Part shown: piece by piece, positions 21,867 to 31,148 of the stretch | Numbering within the stretch: position 1 is the first letter of the stretch | How the letters are laid out: each line of letters opens with the position of its first letter | Source of the DNA: CAWANP01 sp963783445 | GTDB lineage: Bacteria > Chloroflexota > Anaerolineae > JAAYZQ01 | Assembly (NCBI GenBank): GCA_963783445.1 | Contig: CAWANP010000006.1 | Location: 248,001 to 312,000 of the forward strand | DNA length: 64,000 nucleotides | Direction of reading: 5' to 3' | Notes under the pieces: generated by a model | Databases searched by the model: none | The model's input: the letters and a program-made list of their open reading frames with translations, nothing else | Told to the model about the DNA's origin: nothing | Made by a program: the position numbers and the translations under genes

Positions 21867-24638
21867 CTATTCGTTCAGAAACTCATCGACATTGTCGGCG
21901 GTGATAAGCACACCGTCGATGGGGATAAACTTGGGCACTTCCATCCCCTGGACGACCTTGACGGCCAGTTCCAAGCCCTCGGCGCCCATGCGGGCCGGGT
22001 TCTGGGCCATGGAGGCCTCCATCTCGCCGGCCTTGATGGCCTTCAGGGCCACGGGCAGCCCGTCAAAGCCGACCAGCGTGATCTGGTCGAGCAGGCCCTT
22101 GTCGCGGATGACCGACAGGGCGGCGACGGCGCCGGGGTCAAAGGCGACAAAGACGACGTTGATGTCGGGGTTGGCGGTGAGGGCGTTCTGGGTCAGCTCG
22201 GCGCTCTTGTTCTGGTCCCAGTCGGACCAGTCGCCGATGACTTCCATCCCGGCGGCTTCCAGTGCGCCCTGGACGCCGTTCTTGCGTGCGTCGCCGGTCT
22301 GGTGGCCGACAGAGCCGCCCAGGACGAGGGCCTTGCCTTGGCCCCCGGTCTGCTCGACGATCCACTCTCCAGCAGCCGTGGCCGCGGCCAGGTTATCGGT
22401 CTGGATGAGGGTCGAGACCCAGGCATGCTCGATGCCGGTGTCGACGGTGATGATGGGGATGCCGGCGGCCTCGGCCTTGTTAAAGGAGTCGTCCCAGCCG
22501 CGCGAGTCGGCGGCGCCGACGATGATGGCGTCCACGCCCTGGGTGATGGCCGTATCGACGGCCGACTTTTGGGCCTCAGCGTCTTGCACCTCGGTGGTGA
22601 CGTTCACAAACTTGACGCCCATCTCCTCGGCCTTGGCCTCGGCCGCGCGGGCCAGGGTCAGCCAGAACTCGTTGGTCGACGAAAAGCCGGAGAAGGCGAT
22701 GGTCATGTCCTCGGGCGCCTTGGCGCCAGCCGGCGCTTCCTCGCCGCCTTCCAGGAACTCGTCGACATTGTCGGCGGTGATAAGCACGCCGTCGATGGGG
22801 ATAAAGTCAGGCACTTCCTCGCCCTGGACGACCTTGACGGCCAGTTCCAGGCCCTCGGCGCCCATGCGGGCCGGGTTCTGGGCCATGGAGGCTTCCATCT
22901 CGCCGGCCTTGATGGCCTTCAGGGCCACGGGCAGCCCGTCAAAGCCGACCAGCGTGATCTGGTCGAGCAGGCCCTTGTCGCGGATGACCGACAGGGCGGC
23001 GACGGCGCCGGGGTCAAAAGCGACGAACACGACGTTGATGTCGGGGTTGGCGGTCAGGGCGTTCTGCGTCAGCTCAGCGCTCTTGTTCTGGTCCCAGTCT
23101 GACCAGTCGCCGATGACCTCCATGCCGGCGGCTTCCAGTGCGCCCTGGACGCCATTCTTGCGTGCGTCGCCGGTCTGGTGGCCGACAGAGCCGCCCAGGA
23201 CGAGGGCCTTGCCTTGGCCCCCGGTCTGCTCGACGATCCACTCTCCAGCAGCCGTGGCCGCGGCCAGGTTGTCGGTCTGGATGAGGGTCGAGACCCAGTC
23301 GTGCTCGATGCCGGTGTCGACGGTGATGATGGGAATGCCGGCGGCCTCGGCCTTGTTGAAGGAGTCGTCCCAGCCGCGCGAGTCGGCGGCGCCGACGATG
23401 ATGGCGTCCACACCCTGGGTGATGGCCGTATCAACGGCCGACTTTTGGGCCTCAGCGTCTTGCACCTCGGTGGTCACGTTCACAAAGTTGACGCCCATCT
23501 CCTCGGCCTTGGCCTCGGCCGCGCGGGCCAGCGTCAGCCAGAACTCGTTGGTCGATGAGAAGCCGGAGAAGGCGATGGTCATATCCTCGGGCGCCTTGGC
23601 GCTTTCGGCAGGAGCTTCCGCCCCGCCTTCGTCAGTCAGGAACTCGTCCACATTGTCGGCGGTGATGAGCACACCGTCGATGGCAATGAACTTGGGCACC
23701 TCTTCGCCGTTGATGACCTTCAGGGCCAATTCCACACCCTCGGCGCCCATGCGGGCCGGGTTCTGGGCCATGGAGGCCTCCATCTCGCCGGCCTTGATGG
23801 CCTTCAGGGCCACGGGCAGCCCGTCAAAGCCGACCAGCGTGATCTGGTCAAGCAGACCCTTGTCGCGGATGACCGACAGGGCGGCGACGGCGCCGGGGTC
23901 AAAGGCGACAAAGACGACGTTGATGTCGGGGTTGGCGGTCAGGGCGTTCTGCGTCAGCTCGGCGCTCTTGTTCTGGTCCCAGTCGGACCAGTCGCCGATG
24001 ACCTCCATGCCGGCGGCTTCCAGTGTGTCCTGGACGCCGTTCTTGCGTGCGTCGCCGGTCTGGTGGCCGACAGAGCCACCCAGGACGAGGGCCTTGCCTT
24101 GGCCCCCGGTCTGCTCGACGATCCACTCTCCAGCAGCCGTGGCCGCGGCCAGGTTGTCGGTCTGGATGAGGGTCGAGACCCAGTCATGCTCGATGCCGGT
24201 GTCGACGGTGATGATGGGGATGCCGGCTTCCTTGGCCTTGTTGAAAGAGTCGTCCCAGCCGCGCGAGTCGGCGGCGCCGACGATGATGGCGTCCACGCCC
24301 TGGGTGATGGCCGTGTCGACGGCTGACTTTTGGGCCTCAGCATCCTGGACCTCGGTGGTCACGTTCACAAAGTTGACGCCCATCTCCTCGGCCTTGGCCT
24401 CGGCCGCGCGGGCCAGCGTCAGCCAGAACTCGTTGGTCGACGAAAAGCCGGAAAAGGCGATGGTCGGCGCGTCTTCCGCAGGTTCTTCGGCGGGTGCTTC
24501 CGTTGCCTTGGCTTCTTCCGCGGGCTTGGCCTCTTCCGCGGGCTTGGCTTCTTCGGTGGCTGAGCCGCAGCCGGCGACCACCAGCGAAGCAATGATCAGT
24601 CCCAGCAAGAGCAGGTACCACATTCTTCTTGTCTTCAT
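21867..24638 (-). CDS. Lipoprotein with three tandem ribose-type sugar-binding domains
   Basis: A 923-aa periplasmic binding protein, about three times the family length. From the ATG at 24638 (after GGGAGG) a signal peptide ends in a lipobox (LVVAGCGS), then an Ala/Glu/Lys/Pro linker with three AEEAK repeats. Three Peripla_BP_4-type domains start with TIAFSGFSSTNEFWLTLA near residues 58, 353 and 645, at spacings of 295 and 292 residues (885 and 876 bp). Each has VDAIIVGAADSRGWDDSF, GGSVGHQTGDARKN, TLVGFDGLPVALKAIKAG and IDGVLITADNVDEFL. By eye, domains 2 and 3 differ at about 4 positions and 1 and 2 at about 10. Linkers are Ala/Glu/Pro rich. It feeds the adjacent RbsC/RbsA-type proteins. Confidence 0.9.
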   Translation of the reverse strand: MKTRRMWYLLLLGLIIASLVVAGCGSATEEAKPAEEAKPAEEAKATEAPAEEPAEDAPTIAFSGFSSTNEFWLTLARAAEAKAEEMGVNFVNVTTEVQDAEAQKSAVDTAITQGVDAIIVGAADSRGWDDSFNKAKEAGIPIITVDTGIEHDWVSTLIQTDNLAAATAAGEWIVEQTGGQGKALVLGGSVGHQTGDARKNGVQDTLEAAGMEVIGDWSDWDQNKSAELTQNALTANPDINVVFVAFDPGAVAALSVIRDKGLLDQITLVGFDGLPVALKAIKAGEMEASMAQNPARMGAEGVELALKVINGEEVPKFIAIDGVLITADNVDEFLTDEGGAEAPAESAKAPEDMTIAFSGFSSTNEFWLTLARAAEAKAEEMGVNFVNVTTEVQDAEAQKSAVDTAITQGVDAIIVGAADSRGWDDSFNKAEAAGIPIITVDTGIEHDWVSTLIQTDNLAAATAAGEWIVEQTGGQGKALVLGGSVGHQTGDARKNGVQGALEAAGMEVIGDWSDWDQNKSAELTQNALTANPDINVVFVAFDPGAVAALSVIRDKGLLDQITLVGFDGLPVALKAIKAGEMEASMAQNPARMGAEGLELAVKVVQGEEVPDFIPIDGVLITADNVDEFLEGGEEAPAGAKAPEDMTIAFSGFSSTNEFWLTLARAAEAKAEEMGVKFVNVTTEVQDAEAQKSAVDTAITQGVDAIIVGAADSRGWDDSFNKAEAAGIPIITVDTGIEHAWVSTLIQTDNLAAATAAGEWIVEQTGGQGKALVLGGSVGHQTGDARKNGVQGALEAAGMEVIGDWSDWDQNKSAELTQNALTANPDINVVFVAFDPGAVAALSVIRDKGLLDQITLVGFDGLPVALKAIKAGEMEASMAQNPARMGAEGLELAVKVVQGMEVPKFIPIDGVLITADNVDEFLNE
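22704..24465 (-). repeat. Near-identical tandem domain repeats (about 880 bp)
   Basis: The DNA encoding the three ligand domains repeats with a period of 876-885 bp and long identical stretches in both coding and silent positions, for example the phrase encoding the GGSVGHQTGD turn. The period differs only in the linker. This indicates recent duplication or ongoing gene conversion, and such a repeat can also be mis-assembled. Confidence 0.85.
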
Positions 24639-24733
24639 TCTTTCCTCCCTTTCATTCTCATGGTTTTCTTGGCAAATGCCGTCTTGGCTTCGATCCGTTC
24701 TTCTGTCATGGCCCTCCTTATCGATTCCTACGT

Positions 24734-25657
24734 CTAGGTCTTTTCGCGTCTCTGAAGCGCATCGATCCACACGGCGACGACGATGACGACGCCGATGGCG
24801 ACCTGCTGCCAGAACGATTGGACGTGCAGGTGGATCAGGCCCGCTTGCAGTGACTTGATGATCAGCACGCCGATCACGGTCCGTCCCACACCTCCGACGC
24901 CGCCGAACATGCTGGTGCCACCGATGACGGTGGCGGCGATGACCCACAGCTCCATACCCTGGCCCCGGTTCGGGGTCGCAAAGTCCAGGCGCGCCGTCTG
25001 CACGATGGCCGCCAGCGCGGCGGTGAGGCCGCTGATGCAGTAAAAGATGACGATGTTGAATTTGACCGGTATGCCGGACAGGCGGGCAACTTCCCGGTTG
25101 CCGCCGATGGCATAGGCGTTAAAGCCCAAGCGTGTCTTGGACAGGATGAAGAACATCACAACCACTGCCAGCAGCGTGACGACAACCGGTCCGACAAAGC
25201 CCGCGCCCAGCCACTTGAAGGAGTCAGGGAAGCGGGACATGTCCTTGCCCATGCCGATCATGTTGGCCACACCTCTGGCGGCCATCATCATGCCCAGCGT
25301 GGCCACCAGGGTGGGGACGCCCGTGCTCACGATGACCAGGCCGTTGATCAGTCCGCACAAGGTTCCCGCGGCGAGGCCGCCGAGAATGGCAATCGGCACC
25401 GGCATCCCGGCCAATAGCAGGCTGCCTGTGACGACTGAAACCAGGGCCAAGATCGAACCCACAGAGAGGTCGAGCTGCCCTGCAATCAGGATAATCGTCG
25501 TCCCTGTGGCCATGGTCAGCAACACGGTAGACTGCTCCAGAATGTCTCTGATGGCCACCGTCTGCCGGTAGGTTGGTGCCAAGATGAGGAACACGGCGTT
25601 GATGGCAATTAGGCCGATCAGGGGGCCGATCACCGGTTTGATGTGCTTCTTCAGCAT
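24734..25657 (-). CDS. Sugar ABC transporter permease (RbsC type, CUT2)
   Basis: A 307-aa membrane protein with about eight to ten hydrophobic segments. LIAGQLDLSVGSILALVSV is the conserved RbsC loop, GVPTLVATLGMMMAARG follows, and ATVIGGTSMFGGVGGVGRTVIG is the C-terminal glycine-rich segment. AAGGAGACAG precedes the ATG. It is the only permease of the CUT2 set, as expected for a homodimeric channel. Confidence 0.9.
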   Translation of the reverse strand: MLKKHIKPVIGPLIGLIAINAVFLILAPTYRQTVAIRDILEQSTVLLTMATGTTIILIAGQLDLSVGSILALVSVVTGSLLLAGMPVPIAILGGLAAGTLCGLINGLVIVSTGVPTLVATLGMMMAARGVANMIGMGKDMSRFPDSFKWLGAGFVGPVVVTLLAVVVMFFILSKTRLGFNAYAIGGNREVARLSGIPVKFNIVIFYCISGLTAALAAIVQTARLDFATPNRGQGMELWVIAATVIGGTSMFGGVGGVGRTVIGVLIIKSLQAGLIHLHVQSFWQQVAIGVVIVVAVWIDALQRREKT

Positions 25658-25735
25658 CTAACTGTCTCCTTGATCCGGCGTGAGAATGCTCTCCGCGACA
25701 AGAACCTGCAGGTCTATGGCAGGCTCTATCGCTGA

Positions 25736-26857
25736 CTAGTATGTGAACTCTTTGGCGGTCTCGACGTAGGTGCGGATGTTCTCGGGCGTACCCTCAAAAA
25801 AGTGGTCGGAAGCGGCCATGATGTAGCCGCCGCCAGGACCGGCCTGTTCCCAGCACATCTCGATCTGGGTGCGGATCTTTTCGGGTGTACCCTGCTCGAA
25901 GCCCTGCTGCTGATCAAAGCCACCGATCAGGCACATGGTATCGCCGATCGTCTCCTTGATCACCCGCAGGTCGGCGTCGCCGCCCATCTCGGGTGGCGTC
26001 AGGGTCTCGGAAGCTGCGCAGCCCATCTCCTTGACCTGGTCGAGCTGGGCCATCATCTTGCCGCAGGTGTGATAGACGGTCTTGATGCCGATGTCGCGCA
26101 GCGCGGCGGTCGTCTGCCGGTCGTAGGGCACGCCGTACTCTTCAAAGAGCTTGGGCGAGATGACCGACATGGAGCCGTCGCCCCCGCCGTTCTCCAGCAT
26201 GTCGATGCGCGCCCCCTTCAGGCTCTCGACGAACTTTAGTTTATAGTCGACAATGATACCCAGGAACTCGTGGACCCAGGCCGGATCGTCAAAGGTATCC
26301 ATGATCAGCTTCTCGGTGCCCACATAATTGCAGGCATCCTGCCAGCAGCCGCCCTGGTGGTTAAAGATGCCGGCCCGCAGGATGCCCATGTCGCCCATGC
26401 GCTCAAACGCCTCGTTGATGCTCTTGATGTCCGGGCGGGGCAGGGGCATGTACTTGCGGATCCAGTGGATCTGCTCTTTCTCCTTGATGGGGTACTCGGT
26501 GACCCAGGCCATCATTTCATTCTTTTCCATGGTCTTGGTCAGCGTACCCTCGGGAGTCTCGATGGTGAACTTGTAGATGGTCGAAACCTTGTCCTGCTTG
26601 ACGATCTGGGTGCTTACCTTCCAGTTAGGCCCGGGCACCAGGTCGCCGGTGAAGTACATGGCCGGGACAACCGGTTCGTCCAACCAGGCGAAATAAAAGA
26701 TCTGGGCGTCCATGTCGAAATGACGATAGATCTCGAACTGGTCGGCGCCGGCCATGTACTTGTTGTTCCAATAGTCCATCCAGCCGTGGATGGTGGCCGG
26801 CAAGCGGTCTGGTTTGCCCCCTTCAAGAGCGGTTAACATGCGTTCGCGGTGGTTCAT
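25736..26857 (-). CDS. URO-D-family protein 4 (MtaA-like)
   Basis: Intact, 373 aa. Starts NHRERMLTALEGGKPDRLPATIHGWMDYW. The metal motif is KTVYHTCGKMMAQLDQV and a Cys follows in TMCLIGGFDQQQ. ENGGGDGSMSVISPKLFEEY and GPGGGYIMAASDHFFEGTPEN are characteristic of this sugar-associated branch. GGGAGGATAGCC precedes the ATG. It lies directly after the LacI/URO-D fusion and before the transporter. Catalytic role unknown. Confidence 0.78.
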   Translation of the reverse strand: MNHRERMLTALEGGKPDRLPATIHGWMDYWNNKYMAGADQFEIYRHFDMDAQIFYFAWLDEPVVPAMYFTGDLVPGPNWKVSTQIVKQDKVSTIYKFTIETPEGTLTKTMEKNEMMAWVTEYPIKEKEQIHWIRKYMPLPRPDIKSINEAFERMGDMGILRAGIFNHQGGCWQDACNYVGTEKLIMDTFDDPAWVHEFLGIIVDYKLKFVESLKGARIDMLENGGGDGSMSVISPKLFEEYGVPYDRQTTAALRDIGIKTVYHTCGKMMAQLDQVKEMGCAASETLTPPEMGGDADLRVIKETIGDTMCLIGGFDQQQGFEQGTPEKIRTQIEMCWEQAGPGGGYIMAASDHFFEGTPENIRTYVETAKEFTY

Positions 26858-26870
26858 CTGGCTATCCTCC

Positions 26871-29065
26871 CTAACGATTGCCCTTCACTTTGCCGGTAGC
26901 CTCGCGTCCTAGGGACTCAAAGCGACCGTAGCGATGTACCGCACGAGCCATCGCCACAAAGTTCAGAGGCGGGATCTCGGCTGTGATGCCGGCGGAAGAG
27001 CTGAGCACATAGCCGCCGCCAGGCGCCAGCCTGACACAATGTTCACTGACCCTCTCCTCAATCTCCAGTTCGCTGCCATTGACCAGCAGAGATGTGGGGA
27101 TGTTGCCCACCAGCGCCAGCCTGCCCGCCCATTTTTTCTTGATCTCAAAGATGTTGTTACACTCGGGCTCGATGGGATGAACGGCATCGAAGCCAACCTC
27201 ATACAGGATGGGCAGGAACTGGTCCAGGTCGCCCTTGCTGTGCATGAGCATCAACTTGCCATGGTCCTTGGCCGCGGCCACCAGGCGTTTCAGGCGGTGG
27301 GTGAAGACTGCCGAAAAAGTCTCCGCATCCAATGCCAGGCCGCCGGGGCCGGCCACGTCCTCAGTCACCATGACCAGGGCCAGGTCGCCGGCGAACCGGT
27401 CGCAGACCACGCGCATCACCCGTTCCTGGCGGGCCAAAAGCTTGTCCATCAGCCGCAGCAGTACATCCTGCCTGCCTGGAAATTCCTGCCGGGCATCTCT
27501 CACGCCAGCGGCCGCCAGGGCAGGGCCAAAGAAAGAGCTAAAGCGGGCAATGACCCCAACGCCTGTACCCTGGGCCGCCCGCAGGTATCGTTCCAGGTGG
27601 CTGATCTGGTCCGCCAGCGATGGCGCCGGTTCCAGACGATCGGGCTGGCCGTTCATCGGGTGCCAGTAGAAATCACAGGGCACGGCGTCCATGCCCAGCC
27701 GCTGGGCAAATTCTACATGGTCCTCGGGTGTAACGCGCAGCCCGCCATTCTGGGGAACGGTGATGTCGTCTTCCAGCTCGTGCTCCAAGACATATTCGTA
27801 GACCGCCCGGCTGCTCACCCAAAACTCGAGATGCGGCACACGGTCTGTTTCCTGGTGTTGCAGAACCTCCAGTAGGCGGTTGACATCAGACTTGTCATAA
27901 TCCTTGAGCCGGTGCGGCCCGACTGGAACCGAGGTCGTGATGCCTTCGAGGCAAGGGGCTAGGTCGCGCTGCTCCTCGGGGCTCAAGGGCTTGACCATGG
28001 TATTGGGCCCCGAAGCAACCTGGGGAATGGGCAAGCTGAGCGGGCAGCCCCCATCCCGGCGCAACTGGCTTCCGCAGGAGTGGCGGACGATCAAGTGGAC
28101 CGGCAGTACCACGTGACGGGGCCGGAGGGGGACGTCACTGGCCAATTGGCTGAGCAGCAATTGTGCGGCATTGACCCCCATGTCGTATACGGGCTGGGCC
28201 ACGACCGTGAGGAAGGGAAAGAGGCGGGAGGCATTGGGCAAGTCGTCGAAAGAGACCAGGGCGATATCCTGTGGAACCTGCAACCCCCGCTTTTCCAGGG
28301 CATCGATGACGCCCATGGCGATGAGGTTGTTGGCGGCAAAAATGGCCGTGGGTTCAAGGCCGTCGGCCAGCAGTTGCTGAGTCAGCTCCTCCCCTGTGGT
28401 GCTGCGGAACTCTCCGCGCCTGATCAGCGCTGGATCGAGGGGGATGCCTGCCTCGGCCATGGCCATGCAATAGCCTGCAATGCGGTCCTCGGCCGTGGAG
28501 GTGATGGCCGGCCCGGATACCACGGCGATGCGGCGGTGGCCCAGACCTATCAGGTGCCGGACCAAAGCCCGAGCGCCGGATAGAGAGTCGCCCGATACAG
28601 AGTCCACGTCCCAGCCCGCGATACGCCGGTCGACAATGACTGTGGGAATCTTTCGATGGTCGCAGTTTGTCCAGGTGCCGGGCGTCGGAGTCAAAGGGGG
28701 CGATGATGACCCCGTCGACCTGCTGGCCGATGAGGAAATCGAGGTACTGCTGCTGCTTGCTCAGATCCTCGTCCGAGTTGCAGAGGAGGACCGAATAGCC
28801 GTGCTGCTGGGCGACATCCTCCACCCCGCGGACGACCGTCGTCCAAAAGGTGTTGGTGATGTCGGAAACGATGAGGGCCAGGGAGCGGGTACGCTTGGAG
28901 CGCAAGGCTCTGGGCCGCGGCGCTGGGCACATAGCCCAACTCTTCGATGGCGCGCTGGACCTTCTCGCGGGTCGTGGGGCTGACGTTCTTTGCGCCCTGG
29001 ATGACGCGCGAGACCGTGGCCGGGGATACCTTTGCTTGTCGTGCAACGTCGCTGATCGTCGGCAA
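26871..29065 (-). CDS. LacI-family regulator fused to a URO-D-family domain, two frameshifts
   Basis: About 731 codons. Residues 1-60 are a LacI helix-turn-helix (TISDVARQAKVSPATVSRVIQ, then AIEELGYVPS). After a frame change near 28905 the sensor domain reads SLALIVSDITNTFW, GVEDVAQQHGYSVLLCNS and QQVDGVIIAPFDSD. A second change near 28665 leads to IPTVIVDRRIAGWDV, HRRIAVVSGP, TAIFAANNLIAMG and ALVSFDDLPNASRLFP. Without any stop the frame continues through a Pro-rich linker of about 70 residues into a complete URO-D-type barrel (HQETDRVPHLEFW to GRFESLGR). Its metal motif reads LMLMHSKGDLDQFL, so the usual HxCG cysteine is replaced by Lys. I infer a regulator with a non-catalytic or sensory URO-D module, unless a stop codon was lost; MVKPLS at 27999-27997 could be a separate start. 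Confidence 0.75.
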
Positions 29066-29111
29066 CGACCGTTCCCTCCAGGCTTGAAATCTAGGCTAGG
29101 GACTTCAGGTC

Positions 29112-29166
29112 TGAAAACGATTCACTGGAACCGTTCTATGAAAACGATGTTATGGTATCGTTTTCA
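29112..29166. promoter_or_regulatory. Array of four LacI-type operator sites
   Basis: Four abutting 14-mers start at 29112, 29126, 29139 and 29153. Each begins TG and has a central CG flanked by A-rich and T-rich arms: tgaaaacgattcac, tggaaccgttctat, tgaaaacgatgtta and tggtatcgttttca. The CG centres are spaced 14, 13 and 14 bases apart, more than one helical turn. Positions 29138-29148 and 29157-29167 also form a perfect 11-bp inverted repeat. They sit at about +4 to +60 of the divergent LacI promoter, a position that would give repression. Confidence 0.65.
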
Positions 29167-29176
29167 TACGCCGAGC

Positions 29177-29205
29177 ATTATACCCAGTTTCCTATCCCCT
29201 GTCAA
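29177..29205 (-). promoter_or_regulatory. Consensus sigma-70-type promoter of the LacI/URO-D operon
   Basis: On the minus strand: TTGACA (29205-29200), a 17-base spacer, TATAAT (29182-29177). Both hexamers match the consensus exactly. The operator array begins about ten bases downstream, so binding there would block initiation or early elongation. Confidence 0.8.
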
Positions 29206-29251
29206 ATGCGCATCGAGTGTGTGCGGACCTCTGCAGAATTTGCCCCTCAGT

Positions 29252-29280
29252 TTGTTCATTCCTGCGGCCTGTGATAGGAT
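29252..29280 (+). promoter_or_regulatory. Probable promoter of the etf operon
   Basis: TTGTTC at 29252-29257 and TAGGAT at 29275-29280, 17 bases apart, lie 30-40 bases before the EtfB start. The match is moderate. It diverges from the LacI promoter, and the operator array lies about 90 bases upstream. Confidence 0.4.
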
Positions 29281-29319
29281 GTGACTGCTGTTACCGATTT
29301 TTGCCCGATGAGGTGTATT

Positions 29320-30156
29320 TTGCATATCGTTGTGCCCATCAAGCAGGTACCCGAGACCAGCAATGTCAAGATGGATCCCGAGACCGGTACCATGATCCGC
29401 GCTGGGGTGGAATCCATCGTCAACCCCCTGGATCTCTATGCCATCGAGGCGGCGCTGCGGCTGCGTGAGCAGACCGGCGCCAGGATTACGGCCCTATCCA
29501 TGGGACCGCCCAAGGCCCAGAAGGCCGTCAGGGAGGCCATGGCCATGGGCTGCGACAACGGGGTCTTGCTCAGCCACCGCCAGTTCGCGGGCTCTGACAC
29601 CTGGGCGACCGCCTATGCCCTGGCCCAAGCCATCAAGAGGCTGGGCGAGGTCAGTCTCATCATCTGTGGAGAACGAGCCACCGACGGCGACACGGGCCAG
29701 GTGGGGCCGGGCATCGCGGCTTTCCTGGACCTGCCCCTGGCCACCTACGTGAGCCGGATCCACGAACTCTCTGACGGCGGGCTCCGCGTCGAGCGCCTGG
29801 TGGAAGGCGGCGCCGAGATCCTGTGGACGCCGCTACCGGCGCTTCTGACCGTTGTCAAAGAGATCGCCTATCCCCGTCTGCCCACGCTGCGGGGCAAACA
29901 GCGCGCCAAGGGCGCCGATCTGCCTGTCTGGGGGCCGGATGACATCGGGGCCAGGAGCGATTGGCTGGGCTTGAAGGGCTCGCCGACGCGCGTCGCCAGG
30001 ATCAACAAGCCGCAGGTTGCCCGGCAGGGTGAGCGGATCCACGTCAAGGACGCTGCCGATGTGGACATTGCCGCCACCCATTTGGTTGGGTTTCTGCGAG
30101 AGCGGCACCTGGTCCCGACCCGAGAAAATCGACTGTCATCGGAGTCGGAATCATGA
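29320..30156 (+). CDS. etfB: Electron-transfer flavoprotein beta subunit
   Basis: About 278 residues. Begins HIVVPIKQVPETSNV, with the family pattern VNPLDLYAIEAALRLRE and the nucleotide loop ICGERATDGDTGQVGPGIA. Carries electrons between flavoenzymes as a heterodimer with EtfA. I prefer the TTG at 29320 because GAGGTG sits five bases before it and the protein then starts exactly like the family; an ATG at 29308 in the same frame is the alternative. Its stop overlaps the EtfA start (ATGA). Confidence 0.9.
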   Translation: MHIVVPIKQVPETSNVKMDPETGTMIRAGVESIVNPLDLYAIEAALRLREQTGARITALSMGPPKAQKAVREAMAMGCDNGVLLSHRQFAGSDTWATAYALAQAIKRLGEVSLIICGERATDGDTGQVGPGIAAFLDLPLATYVSRIHELSDGGLRVERLVEGGAEILWTPLPALLTVVKEIAYPRLPTLRGKQRAKGADLPVWGPDDIGARSDWLGLKGSPTRVARINKPQVARQGERIHVKDAADVDIAATHLVGFLRERHLVPTRENRLSSESES

Positions 30157-31148
30157 ACTGGTCGGACATTTGGACGCTGTCTGAACGGAAGAACAACCGG
30201 CTGCACCCGGTATCGTTCGAGCTGCTGACGCGCGGGCGCGCTCTGGCCGACGCGCGGCAATGCCGTCTCTGCTCGGTGGTCCTGGGCGACGCCATCGCCC
30301 CGGAGGAGCCGGAAGAACTGATCGCCCGCGGTGCGGACCGGGTCTATGTCGTACAGCACCCGGCGCTGGCCGAGTTCCTGGTCCAGCCCTCCGCCGGTGC
30401 CCTACAGCACCTGGTCGAATCCTACCGGCCAGAAGTTGTGATCGCTGCCGCGACGACGACGGGCCGCACGGTCATGCCCTACCTGGCTGTCAAGACCCAC
30501 GCCGGGTTGACGGCCGACTGTACGGGTCTGAACATCGATCCCGAAAGCGGCGATCTGCTGCAGACGCGTCCGGCGATCGGAGGCAACATCATGGCCACCA
30601 TCCGGACGCCCACGGCCCGGCCCCAGATGGCGACGGTGAGGCCAAAGTCTACTCCCCCTGCCAGCCCCGATCCGGGCCGTCGCGGCGAAATCATCGCCGT
30701 CACGGTGCCGCCGCATTTGCTTCAGACCGCGATGCGCTTTGAGCGCTTTGTGCCCGATACCTCACAGGCCGTTGCCATCGAGGAGGCGGAGGTCGTCGTC
30801 GCGGGCGGCCGCGGGTTGAACAAGGCGGACGGCTTTGGCCTGCTCCGGCAGTTGGCCGCCCTGCTGGGCGGCAGCGTTGGGGCGTCGCGGGTGGCAGTGG
30901 ACCGGGGCTGGCAGCCCTATCCCCGCCAGGTTGGACTCAGCGGCAGGACCGTGGCGCCCAAGCTGTACATCGCCTGCGGCATCTCTGGCGCCATCCAGCA
31001 CCTGGCCGGGATGCAGACCGCGGCCAACATCATTGCCATCAACTCTGATGCCGATGCCCAGATCTTTCAGGTGGCGGACCTGGGCATCGTCGGCGACGTA
31101 TTCGACATTCTACCCGCCGTCATCGAAAAGCTTCAGGAGGTGCAGCAC
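30153..31148 (+). CDS. etfA: Electron-transfer flavoprotein alpha subunit
   Basis: About 332 residues. Middle motifs are RPAIGGNIMATI and TARPQMATVRP. The FAD-binding C-terminal domain reads QVGLSGRTVAPKLYIACGISGAIQH, then INSDADAQIFQVADLGIVGD. The family normally ends soon after this point, at ILPAVIEKLQ. Here the frame meets no stop before the ATG of the flavoprotein gene at 31149 and continues in frame into it. Either the two are fused or an indel removed the stop. The order EtfB-EtfA-flavoprotein dehydrogenase matches lactate dehydrogenase/Etf complexes. Confidence 0.88.

Noticed and set aside
21127..24786. 1219-aa plus-strand open frame opposite the binding protein
   Set aside because: It is the antisense of the triple-repeat gene; it repeats Ser/Ala/Pro text with the same period and has no domain or start signal.
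29281..29319. GTG at 29281 as the EtfB start
   Set aside because: It coincides with the predicted transcription start and would add 13 residues absent from the family; TTG at 29320 (or ATG at 29308) fits better.
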